Origin: an uncultured Gammaproteobacteria bacterium
Lineage (GTDB): Bacteria; Pseudomonadota; Gammaproteobacteria; Coxiellales; Coxiellaceae
DNA: 5,431 bases
Reading direction: 5' to 3'
NCBI GenBank assembly: GCA_903870185.1
Contig: CAIQCE010000231.1
Location: 1 to 5,431 of the forward strand
Part shown: positions 1 to 5,158 of the stretch, in pieces
How the letters are laid out: each line of letters begins with the position of its first letter
Position numbering within the stretch: position 1 is the stretch's first letter
Position numbers and translations under genes: made by a program
Notes under the pieces: generated by a model
The model's input: the letters and a program-made list of their open reading frames with translations, nothing else
The model's database searches: none
What the model was told of the DNA's origin: nothing

Positions 1-1107
1 CAAGGTGAACATAAATAAAAATCCAATCGCAAACAACATAGGGGTTTCGAAAGTCATCGCCCCTCTCCACATCGTTGACACCCAGTTAAATACTTTAATA
101 CCGGTTGGTACCGCAATTAATATAGTGGCGTACATAAAAAACAATTCTGCGGCCAATACAATACCGGTGGTAAACATATGATGCGCCCACACGATATAAG
201 ATAAGAGTGCAATCGCAATGGTGGCATAAACCATGCTGTCTTTACCGAACAAAACTTTTCGACTGAATGTCGGAATAATTTCAGACATTACTCCAAATGC
301 AGGCAGGATCAATACATAGACTTCCGGATGACCGAAGAACCAAAATAAATGCTGGAACAATAATGGATCGCCGCCACCCGCTGCGTTGAAGAAACTCGTG
401 CCGAAGTGTCGGTCTGTCAGCATCATTGTAACAGTACCTGCCAATACGGGCATAATACCAATTAATAAAAATGCCGTGATAAACCAAGTCCACACGAACA
501 TCGGCATGCGCATAAAAGTCATACCCTGGCATCGCATATTCAAAATTGTGGCGATAATATTGATAGACCCCAAAATAGAAGAAAGCCCCATGATATGAAT
601 AGAGAAAATCATAAAGTCAGTACTAGGAGGGCCATAGTTAGTGGAAAGCGGCGCATAGAACGTCCAACCAAAATCAGGAGCAGGCCCACTCATAAAAAGT
701 GTGCTCATTAAAATGGTGAATGCAAAAGGTAATAACCAAAAACTCCAGTTGTTTAATCGTGGCAAAGCCATATCAGGCGCACCGATCATCATCGGAATTT
801 GCCAGTTTGCAAGCCCCACAAAAGCCGGCATCACAACACCGAAAATCATGATTAAACCATGAAGCGTAATCATTTGATTATAGAATTCTGGCTCAACCAA
901 ACGTAATCCTGGCTGAAATAATTCAGCTCGAATCACTAAAGCCATCGCCCCACCGACAAAGAACATAAATAAAGCTAAAAACAGATACAGAGTTCCAATA
1001 TCTTTATGATTAGTGGTGAACACCCAACGCTTCAGCCCATTGATAAAACCTTTAGGATGCTGATGATCGTCATGTGAATGAGCATGGTGAGTGGCGCTAT
1101 GTGTCAT
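1..1107 (-). CDS. coxA: Cytochrome c oxidase subunit I (aa3/caa3 type), 3' end missing
   Basis: Catalytic subunit of a proton-pumping heme-copper oxidase in the inner membrane; it reduces O2 to water with electrons from CuA of CoxB. The frame is open without a stop from the ATG at 1107 to base 1, giving 369 codons of a family usually near 530 residues. Visible landmarks are the heme a ligand H83 (TLHGLIM), D112 and N119 at the D-channel mouth (GAPDMALPR), H260-P-E262-V-Y264 (CuB ligand, pump glutamate, cross-linked tyrosine), H309-H310 (CuB) and K337 (K-channel, PTGIKVFNW). E262 in GHPEVY marks the A1 subfamily. The heme a3 histidine and second heme a histidine lie beyond the window. The ATG has a good Shine-Dalgarno (AGAGG, 1114-1118, 6-base spacing). 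The N-terminus is histidine-rich (7 His in the first 17 residues). It is third in the operon, 44 bases after coxB. Identification is very secure; ctaD is the synonym. Confidence 0.97.
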   Translation of the reverse strand, partial: MTHSATHHAHSHDDHQHPKGFINGLKRWVFTTNHKDIGTLYLFLALFMFFVGGAMALVIRAELFQPGLRLVEPEFYNQMITLHGLIMIFGVVMPAFVGLANWQIPMMIGAPDMALPRLNNWSFWLLPFAFTILMSTLFMSGPAPDFGWTFYAPLSTNYGPPSTDFMIFSIHIMGLSSILGSINIIATILNMRCQGMTFMRMPMFVWTWFITAFLLIGIMPVLAGTVTMMLTDRHFGTSFFNAAGGGDPLLFQHLFWFFGHPEVYVLILPAFGVMSEIIPTFSRKVLFGKDSMVYATIAIALLSYIVWAHHMFTTGIVLAAELFFMYATILIAVPTGIKVFNWVSTMWRGAMTFETPMLFAIGFLFMFTL

Positions 1108-1129
1108 GTTTTACCTCTTATTTTTTTCT

Positions 1130-1146
1130 AAGGTGCCTGGCACCTT
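1130..1146. repeat. Perfect inverted repeat (hairpin) between coxB and coxA
   Basis: AAGGTGCC, one central base, GGCACCTT: an 8-bp perfect stem with a 1-bp centre, filling most of the 44-base coxB-coxA gap. As a DNA palindrome it is strong; as RNA the central pairs must open to make a loop. In the direction of the operon it is followed by an A-rich stretch, not a U-tract, so it does not look like an intrinsic terminator of coxB. A T-rich run follows it only on the plus strand, where no gene reads towards it. Possible roles are mRNA processing or stability between coxB and coxA, or a REP-like dispersed element. The palindrome is seen; its role is inferred. Confidence 0.7.
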
Positions 1147-1151
1147 ATTTA

Positions 1152-2327
1152 TTATTCGATTCTAGCTTTGCCGACATCGCTAGGCTGAACGATTCCGCCT
1201 GCATATGAGCCAAATTTCTTTTTATTATTATTGCCCCAAGCATTTCGTTGATAGCTTATGATCGCTGCAATTTGTTTATCGGTGAGCATTTCACCAAAAG
1301 CTTGCATGGCAGTACCGGTTCGACCATGAAGGACAACATTGATATGATCGTCCACAGGCCCAGTCACCACTTTACTACCTTTCAATGCAGGATAAGCAGG
1401 TGGGTTACCCGAGCCATTAGTTTGGTGACATGCGCTGCAATGTGCTAAATAATTTTCTTTACCCATTGCTAACAAAACTTTAGGTGAAACAGCTTGAGTT
1501 GAGACCAAAGAAGGTAAATCTGTTTTTTGGCGACCCGTTTGACTGGAAACCCAACGGGCATAATCTTCAGGAGTTTTCGCAATTACAACGATCGGCATAA
1601 ATCCGTGATTCACACCACAAAGTTCCGCGCATTGTCCTCGATAAATTCCAGCTTTTTCAATCCACGCCCAAGACTCATAAATAAATCCAGGAATCGCATC
1701 TCGCTTCACTCCTAAATCAGGCACCCACCAAGAATGAACAACATCATTTGAAGTCACTAAAAAACGAATCTTTTTGTGTATAGGCACGACCAAAGGATTA
1801 TCCACTTCCAAGAGATACCATCGATCTTTCGCAACCATACCACCCGCCATTTGCTGCTGAGGAGTAGAAAGACTACTGAAAAATGAAATGCCTTCATCTA
1901 GATATTCATACTTCCAACGCCACTGATAGCCCGTGATTTTAATATTAATATCAGCCTTAGTGGTGTCATTCATTTCGATCAATACTCGAGTGGCAGGAAT
2001 TGCCATCGCAACCAATATGACAAAAGGAATCACCGTCCAAATGATTTCCACCCAGGTATTATGGTGAAAATGAGCCGCTTTAACGCCACGAGATTTACGA
2101 TGCACTAGCATCGAATAACACATCGCTCCAAATACTAAGACCCCCATTCCCACACAAATCCAAAAAATAGTCATGTGCAAATCATAAATTTCATGACTAA
2201 CAGGAGTCACCCCTTCCGGCATATTCATGGCACAACTATAGGAGCTTCTTGCCCAAGCCGAAGGTGCTAGCAATAATGCCGTCATCAACAATAAAAATCT
2301 TCGACTTAAGGCGGCCAAAATGCGCAT
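1152..2327 (-). CDS. coxB: Cytochrome c oxidase subunit II with fused cytochrome c domain (caa3 type)
   Basis: Takes electrons from a c-type cytochrome and passes them via the binuclear CuA centre to CoxA; the soluble part faces the periplasm. It has 391 residues. Order: signal peptide about 1-26 (cleavage likely after AWA), transmembrane helices about 52-75 and 93-113, the aromatic YQWRWKY patch at 134-140, and a cupredoxin domain with all CuA ligands (H198; C233, E235, C237, H241, M244 in CAELCGVNHGFM). A C-terminal class I cytochrome c domain spans about 281-365, with heme site C297-S-A-C300-H301 and probable axial M341 (AMQAFG). The fused heme makes this a caa3-type subunit, longer than a plain CoxB. 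A lysine-rich stretch (368-371) precedes the VQPSDV tail. The start is chosen for its AGAGGAAA ribosome site (2333-2340) and intact signal peptide. It lies 39 bases after the tetraheme cytochrome gene. Confidence 0.96.
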   Translation of the reverse strand: MRILAALSRRFLLLMTALLLAPSAWARSSYSCAMNMPEGVTPVSHEIYDLHMTIFWICVGMGVLVFGAMCYSMLVHRKSRGVKAAHFHHNTWVEIIWTVIPFVILVAMAIPATRVLIEMNDTTKADINIKITGYQWRWKYEYLDEGISFFSSLSTPQQQMAGGMVAKDRWYLLEVDNPLVVPIHKKIRFLVTSNDVVHSWWVPDLGVKRDAIPGFIYESWAWIEKAGIYRGQCAELCGVNHGFMPIVVIAKTPEDYARWVSSQTGRQKTDLPSLVSTQAVSPKVLLAMGKENYLAHCSACHQTNGSGNPPAYPALKGSKVVTGPVDDHINVVLHGRTGTAMQAFGEMLTDKQIAAIISYQRNAWGNNNKKKFGSYAGGIVQPSDVGKARIE

Positions 2328-2366
2328 ACCAATTTCCTCTTTTATTAATCTATTCGAATGGATCTA

Positions 2367-3899
2367 TTACCAAAGTGAGTAATCACCCTGAGTTTTACTT
2401 TCTTGAACCATGTATTTCACTGCAGCCTTTACTTCAGCATTGTCGCATTTATGACAAGCTCCATTTGGAGGCATATCGTGAAAACCATCGATGGCATGTT
2501 TAAATAATATCGGCATACCTTGAGCAATTCTCGGAGCCCATTCAGCTTTGTTGCCAACTACGGGAGCTCCTACTTCTCCTTTCGCATGACAAACGGCACA
2601 CACTTTATTATAAACAGCTTCACCCTGCGCAAGACTCAAGGGTTGCAAAGGTGTGTCAGGTCGACCCACGCTTGACTCTGAAGCACCCGAAGATTTCTCA
2701 GCACTGCTCATATCTACAATATAATCGACAGCTGCTTTAATTTGAGTATCGGTACAAGTGCTACAGTTTCCGTTAGCCGGCATTGCACCAACTCCCACAA
2801 TCGCATTGTTATATAGTGTATCCATGCCTGCTTTTTCTCGAGGCACCCAATCCGCTGAGCTACCGATCTTAGGTGCACCTGCAGCGCCACTATCATGACA
2901 AGCGTAGCAAGAAGATTCGTAAACTGATTTGCCAACATTAGCGCCAGTAGTTTCAATCTTCGCTTTAGGAGGTTGCTTGCTATCAACTGTTTTGATGTAA
3001 ACAGCAATCGCACGTTGATCTTCTGGAGTGAGGTATCGGAAGCTATCACGATTCGCTTCTAGCATTGGGCCTGCTACTTTTCCGCCTGACAACATTTTAT
3101 CTTGAGTAAAGACCTGAACAATTTTTTCGACAGGAACATCTTTTAAAGCAGGTGCTGAAATATTGGGCGCCAACATTCCGTCGACCATATTACCCGTTAA
3201 ATCATAAGCACGCTTCGGCCCTCCCAATGGATTAATCGGTGTATGGCACATTCCACAATGAGCCAAACCCTCAACCAAATAGGCCCCACGATTCCACTCA
3301 GGAGAGCGCTTAGGATCTGCTGTGAATTCACCTTTGTGGCTGGTGAAAAACATCAGCTTCCAAAAATTTTGTAAAAAACGAATATTAAAAGGAAATGGAA
3401 CATCCGGTGCTCGATTCGCTCGACGAACAGCAGGGATCGCATTCAAATAAGCCCGAATATCGAGCAAGTCTTGGGTGGAAACTTTGGTGTACCATAAAAA
3501 AGGGAATACGGGATAATTATTGGAGCCATCTGGCTGAATACCATTGTGCATCGCGTTGATAAATTCCGGATCAGTCCAATTACCTAAACCTGTTTCTTTA
3601 TCGGGAGTAATATTAGGAGAATAAAAAGTTCCAAAAGGGGTTTTGATCGGCAATCCACCGGAATAAGGCTTTCCACCCGTGGTATCGGTATGACAGGCAA
3701 TACAATCACCCGCCTTCGCTAAATATTCACCACGCTTAACTTGCGCCAATTTAGCTGGATCTTTAACAGTCACCGAAGGATATACGGCATAATGTTCTGC
3801 CTCTGCAGTCGTACTTAGACTCAGAATCCCAGCCATTAAGACTGAAGCCACTATTTTAGAAGAAAACCGCATGATCGGCGATTGAGTTTGAGATATCAT
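2367..3899 (-). CDS. Secreted tetraheme cytochrome c: AdhB-like diheme part plus two cytochrome c5-like domains
   Basis: Probable periplasmic electron carrier feeding the adjacent caa3 oxidase (inferred from gene order). It has 510 residues from the ATG at 3899. Signal peptide about 1-34 (cleavage near AEA). Four CxxCH heme sites: C66/C69/H70, C215/C218/H219, C331/C334/H335 and C434/C437/H438. Residues about 55-305 resemble the cytochrome subunits of membrane alcohol or gluconate dehydrogenases (GDCIACHT, YSPNITPD, YLTPEDQRAIAVYIK). M279 (AGPM) is the likely ligand of heme 2; the matching Met of heme 1 is replaced (YPVFPF, 129-134). Residues 323-398 and 426-501 are duplicated c5-type domains, with MPxNGxCxxC endings (M373, C379/C382; M476, C482/C485), joined by a Ser/Pro-rich linker. 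The frame stays open up to 4058, but that extension runs through intergenic repeat DNA. The 3899 ATG keeps the signal peptide close to the N-terminus; ATG 3872 is the alternative. First gene of the operon; no standard symbol recognised. Confidence 0.9.
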   Translation of the reverse strand: MISQTQSPIMRFSSKIVASVLMAGILSLSTTAEAEHYAVYPSVTVKDPAKLAQVKRGEYLAKAGDCIACHTDTTGGKPYSGGLPIKTPFGTFYSPNITPDKETGLGNWTDPEFINAMHNGIQPDGSNNYPVFPFLWYTKVSTQDLLDIRAYLNAIPAVRRANRAPDVPFPFNIRFLQNFWKLMFFTSHKGEFTADPKRSPEWNRGAYLVEGLAHCGMCHTPINPLGGPKRAYDLTGNMVDGMLAPNISAPALKDVPVEKIVQVFTQDKMLSGGKVAGPMLEANRDSFRYLTPEDQRAIAVYIKTVDSKQPPKAKIETTGANVGKSVYESSCYACHDSGAAGAPKIGSSADWVPREKAGMDTLYNNAIVGVGAMPANGNCSTCTDTQIKAAVDYIVDMSSAEKSSGASESSVGRPDTPLQPLSLAQGEAVYNKVCAVCHAKGEVGAPVVGNKAEWAPRIAQGMPILFKHAIDGFHDMPPNGACHKCDNAEVKAAVKYMVQESKTQGDYSLW

Positions 3900-3908
3900 G
3901 GATTTTAG

Positions 3909-3917
3909 CTCTGTCCT
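3909..3917 (-). promoter_or_regulatory. Weak ribosome binding region deciding the tetraheme cytochrome start
   Basis: On the minus strand AGGACAGAG precedes the ATG at 3899. The GAG lies 9 bases and the AGGA 14 bases upstream. The later in-frame ATG at 3872 has no purine-rich site in front of it, so 3899 is preferred. The match is modest, so the start remains somewhat uncertain. Confidence 0.4.
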
Positions 3918-3919
3918 TT

Positions 3920-4038
3920 GGTTGCTTTCTTTAAACCGTACATGATAAGGGCAGGATCTAGCCTTAGCAACTGTTTTAATGCAAGTTTGCGGCTTGAGCA
4001 CGATGTAACAGATTGAGAGTGGTTTCGTTAAAGCAACC
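3920..4038. repeat. Imperfect 18-bp inverted repeat flanking the operon promoter
   Basis: The arm at 3920-3937 and the reverse complement of 4021-4038 agree at 14 of 18 positions: GGTTGCTTT is identical (9 bp), followed by a 4-base mismatch block and a shared AAACC. Each arm itself begins GGTT and ends AACC. The 83 bases between the arms contain the -35/-10 candidate of the operon. They could be paired regulator sites or the ends of an old small mobile element; no flanking target duplication is visible. Chance cannot be excluded. Confidence 0.4.
3942..3970 (-). promoter_or_regulatory. Candidate sigma70 promoter of the cytochrome-coxB-coxA operon
   Basis: Read on the minus strand: TTGCTA (-35, 3965-3970; 4 of 6 to consensus), a 17-base spacer, then TATCAT (-10, 3942-3947; 5 of 6). 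Transcription would start near 3935, leaving a leader of about 35 bases before the ATG at 3899. Spacing and position are good. The prediction is by eye only. Confidence 0.5.
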
Positions 4039-4077
4039 CTCATCCGGCCTACGGCCACCTTCTCCCAGAGGGAGAAG
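4036..4077. repeat. Double-hairpin intergenic element resembling a common dispersed repeat
   Basis: Two adjacent hairpins. The first is GGCC-TAC-GGCC (4046-4056). The second is CTTCTCCC-AGA-GGGAGAAG (4059-4077), an 8-bp perfect stem with a 3-base loop. The wording (CCCTCATCCG...CCACCTTCTCCC...GGGAGAAG) matches, from memory, a short intergenic repeat seen in many proteobacterial genomes. It lies 24 bases before the folA ribosome site and could be in the folA leader RNA. An A-rich run, not a T-run, follows on the plus strand, so it is not a canonical terminator. The hairpins are certain; the family identity is recalled, not checked. Confidence 0.65.
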
Positions 4078-4101
4078 AAAAATGGAGTAACTTACTTTTT
4101 T

Positions 4102-4106
4102 AGGAG
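4102..4106 (+). promoter_or_regulatory. Ribosome binding site deciding the TTG start of folA
   Basis: AGGAG lies 6 bases before the TTG at 4113. It is the only good site in the region and supports the non-ATG start. The next in-frame ATG (4137) has no such site and would delete the first beta strand of the enzyme. Confidence 0.75.
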
Positions 4107-4112
4107 ATTTTC

Positions 4113-4595
4113 TTGATACTTTCTCTCATCGCCGCCATGGATCACCGCCGAGGCATCGGCCTAAACAATCAACTCCCCTGGCATATGCCCGCTGATCTTC
4201 GACATTTTAAAGCACTTACCTTAGGAAAACCGATTGTGATGGGGCGCAAAACCTATGAAAGCATCGGCCGACCCCTTCCCCAAAGACGAAATCTTGTGCT
4301 CTCACGACAAAGTGATTTAGCCATCCCAGGCTGTGAAGTTGCCCCCTCACTCGAAGCGGCCAAAGTATTATTGAAAGATGAGCCTGAAGTCATGATTATC
4401 GGAGGTGGGCAATTATTTCGAGAAGCCTTGAGCAGTAGTTCAAATCTATATCTCACCCTGATTGAACACGAATTTGAAGCTGATGCCTTTTTCCCAGAAT
4501 GGGATCCTGAAGAATGGCAGGAAGTGAGCATCGAGTCTCACGAAGCTGACGCTGAGAATCCCTATCCTTATCGGTTTATTCACCTAAAGCGCTAA
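4113..4595 (+). CDS. folA: Dihydrofolate reductase
   Basis: Reduces 7,8-dihydrofolate to tetrahydrofolate with NADPH in the cytosol, as needed for thymidylate, purine and methionine synthesis; this family is the target of trimethoprim. It has 160 residues, against 159 in E. coli FolA, which it resembles along its whole length. Landmarks: MILSLIAAM (first strand), W23 and the catalytic acid D28 in LPWHMPADL (E. coli W22 and D27), F32, the NADPH-binding GRKTYESIGRPLP (44-56), R58, the IIGGG loop (95-99), T115 in the YLTLIEHEFEADAFFP segment (E. coli T113), and an EcFolA-like C-terminus. The start is TTG at 4113, fixed by the AGGAG site and by the need for the first strand. It is divergent from the cytochrome oxidase operon and upstream of prlF in the same direction. 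No convincing -35/-10 pair was found for it, and no terminator after it. Confidence 0.95.
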   Translation: MILSLIAAMDHRRGIGLNNQLPWHMPADLRHFKALTLGKPIVMGRKTYESIGRPLPQRRNLVLSRQSDLAIPGCEVAPSLEAAKVLLKDEPEVMIIGGGQLFREALSSSSNLYLTLIEHEFEADAFFPEWDPEEWQEVSIESHEADAENPYPYRFIHLKR

Positions 4596-4646
4596 AATAT
4601 TTCCAAAACAGACTAATAACACATTGAAATAAAACGGAATATTATT

Positions 4647-4774
4647 GCGCCAGGTATGTAACTGGCACATAATTGGCGCTAAAGTATTGGGATAGATTTG
4701 AAGATTATGACGGCATTACTTTCACAAAAAGCGCCATCCGGGCACCCATTATGTAGCCGGCACCTAACTAGCAC
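4647..4774. repeat. Cluster of degenerate GGCAC/GCGCCA repeats
   Basis: Two 25-bp segments, 4655-4679 and 4750-4774, match at 19 of 25 positions; five of the six differences are transitions. Both are preceded by GCGCCA (4647-4652 and 4731-4736). Within copy 1, GCCAG (4649-4653) can pair with CTGGC (4662-4666), and GCGCCA (4647-4652) with TGGCGC (4674-4679), two mutually exclusive hairpins. TGGCGCT (4674-4680) is also inverted as AGCGCCA (4730-4736). It looks like decayed copies of a palindromic element; the AGGT...GGCAC theme recalls the coxB-coxA palindrome. No transposase gene is nearby. Confidence 0.5.
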
Positions 4775-4803
4775 TTGATGTAGTAATGCAATTGCATTAC
4801 CAT
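4775..4803 (+). promoter_or_regulatory. Candidate promoter of prlF-yhaV
   Basis: TTGATG (4775-4780, 4 of 6 to -35 consensus), a 17-base spacer, then TACCAT (4798-4803, 4 of 6 to -10 consensus). Transcription would begin near 4810, about 23 bases before the prlF ATG. The boxes are weak, but the position and the palindrome between them fit an autoregulated toxin-antitoxin promoter. Confidence 0.35.
4783..4800. promoter_or_regulatory. Perfect 18-bp palindrome, likely PrlF(-YhaV) operator
   Basis: GTAATGCAATTGCATTAC is its own reverse complement over all 18 bases. It ends 32 bases before the prlF ATG and fills the spacer and first -10 bases of the candidate promoter. PrlF-type antitoxins are AbrB/MazE-fold DNA-binding dimers, and such operons are commonly autorepressed, so an operator is the natural reading. 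A lone half-site GCATTAC occurs at 4713-4719. The palindrome is certain; the bound protein is inferred. Confidence 0.6.
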
Positions 4804-4832
4804 ATACAAATATTCTCATCAGAGGCCTGAGC

Positions 4833-5156
4833 ATGCGAAAATTTGTATTACAAGTAAAGTCGACCCTAACTGACCGCTACCAAACTACCATCCCCGAATT
4901 AATCAGGGAATCCTTACAGCTGGGGAAGCGAGATAAAATCACCTACACCATCCAAAAAAATGGCAATGTGCTCATTTCTCGCGCCGATGAAAATGACCCT
5001 GTATTGGGACAATTTTTAACTTTTATAGCTCATGATATTAAAAATAATCCCAAGCAAATTCAGACTATAAATGCGACCTTGTTTGAACGAGCATCCAAGC
5101 TAACCTCTAATATGAAAATCGACTTAGATAAGCCCTTGAATGATGAGGATGATTAA
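4833..5156 (+). CDS. prlF: Antitoxin PrlF (SohA) of a type II toxin-antitoxin pair
   Basis: Cytosolic antitoxin that binds and neutralises YhaV and, in this family, represses its own operon. It has 107 residues, against 111 in E. coli PrlF. Residues about 8-50 form the AbrB/MazE-type swapped-hairpin DNA-binding part (VKSTLTDRYQTTIPELIRESLQL, then KITYTIQKNGNVLISR); QTTIP is the family hallmark. The C-terminal part has the PrlF-specific FLTFIAHDIKNNP (61-73) and a very acidic tail (DLDKPLNDEDD), which in such antitoxins contacts the toxin. The ATG at 4833 follows an AGAGG site (4821-4825) by 7 bases. The stop is 2 bases before the yhaV GTG, so translation is coupled. It lies behind the palindromic operator candidate, which suggests negative autoregulation. 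Identification rests on remembered similarity to E. coli PrlF along the whole length and on the YhaV neighbour. Confidence 0.9.
   Translation: MRKFVLQVKSTLTDRYQTTIPELIRESLQLGKRDKITYTIQKNGNVLISRADENDPVLGQFLTFIAHDIKNNPKQIQTINATLFERASKLTSNMKIDLDKPLNDEDD
5145..5149 (+). promoter_or_regulatory. Ribosome binding site deciding the GTG start of yhaV
   Basis: GAGGA inside the last codons of prlF, 9 bases before the GTG at 5159. The nearby ATGs (5140, 5143, 5149) are all in a different frame from yhaV and soon reach a stop, so GTG is the likely start. Confidence 0.6.
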
Positions 5157-5158
5157 CC

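Larger units (their letters stand above)
4596..4832. other. Intergenic spacer between folA and prlF
   Basis: A 237-base stretch without a convincing gene. It contains the repeat cluster at 4647-4774, the prlF promoter candidate and the 18-bp palindrome listed separately. No clear folA terminator hairpin with a T-run is present. A 23-codon open frame at 4707-4778 is the only one worth mentioning and has no good ribosome site. Confidence 0.7.

Noticed and set aside
281..598. Open frames opposite or out of phase with coxA (281-532 minus, 386-598 plus)
   Set aside because: The true coxA frame covers the region with all catalytic residues; the shadow frames have no recognisable protein features.
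1108..1151. Rho-independent terminator between coxB and coxA
   Set aside because: In the operon direction the palindrome is followed by an A-rich stretch rather than a T-run, and the genes are functionally linked.
2714..3049. 111-codon minus-strand frame inside the cytochrome gene
   Set aside because: Out of phase with the heme-binding frame, with no domain or ribosome site; a shadow of the real gene.
3900..4058. Extending the tetraheme cytochrome start to the ATG at 4058 (53 extra residues)
   Set aside because: The extra part reads through the dispersed hairpin repeat and the promoter candidate, has no ribosome site, and would bury the signal peptide at residue 54 and beyond.
4059..4085. 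Intrinsic terminator upstream of folA
   Set aside because: The stem is perfect, but what follows on the plus strand is A-rich, and on the minus strand the sequence after the stem has no T-run.
4253..4531. 92-codon minus-strand frame opposite folA
   Set aside because: It lies wholly inside the well-conserved folA coding sequence and its composition looks like a reverse shadow.
4707..4778. 23-codon ORF in the folA-prlF spacer as a small protein gene
   Set aside because: No Shine-Dalgarno, and it runs through the degenerate repeat; no evidence of coding.
4647..4800. CRISPR array or tRNA in the folA-prlF spacer
   Set aside because: Only two imperfect copies with a long gap, no regular spacers, and no cloverleaf or conserved tRNA arm sequences.
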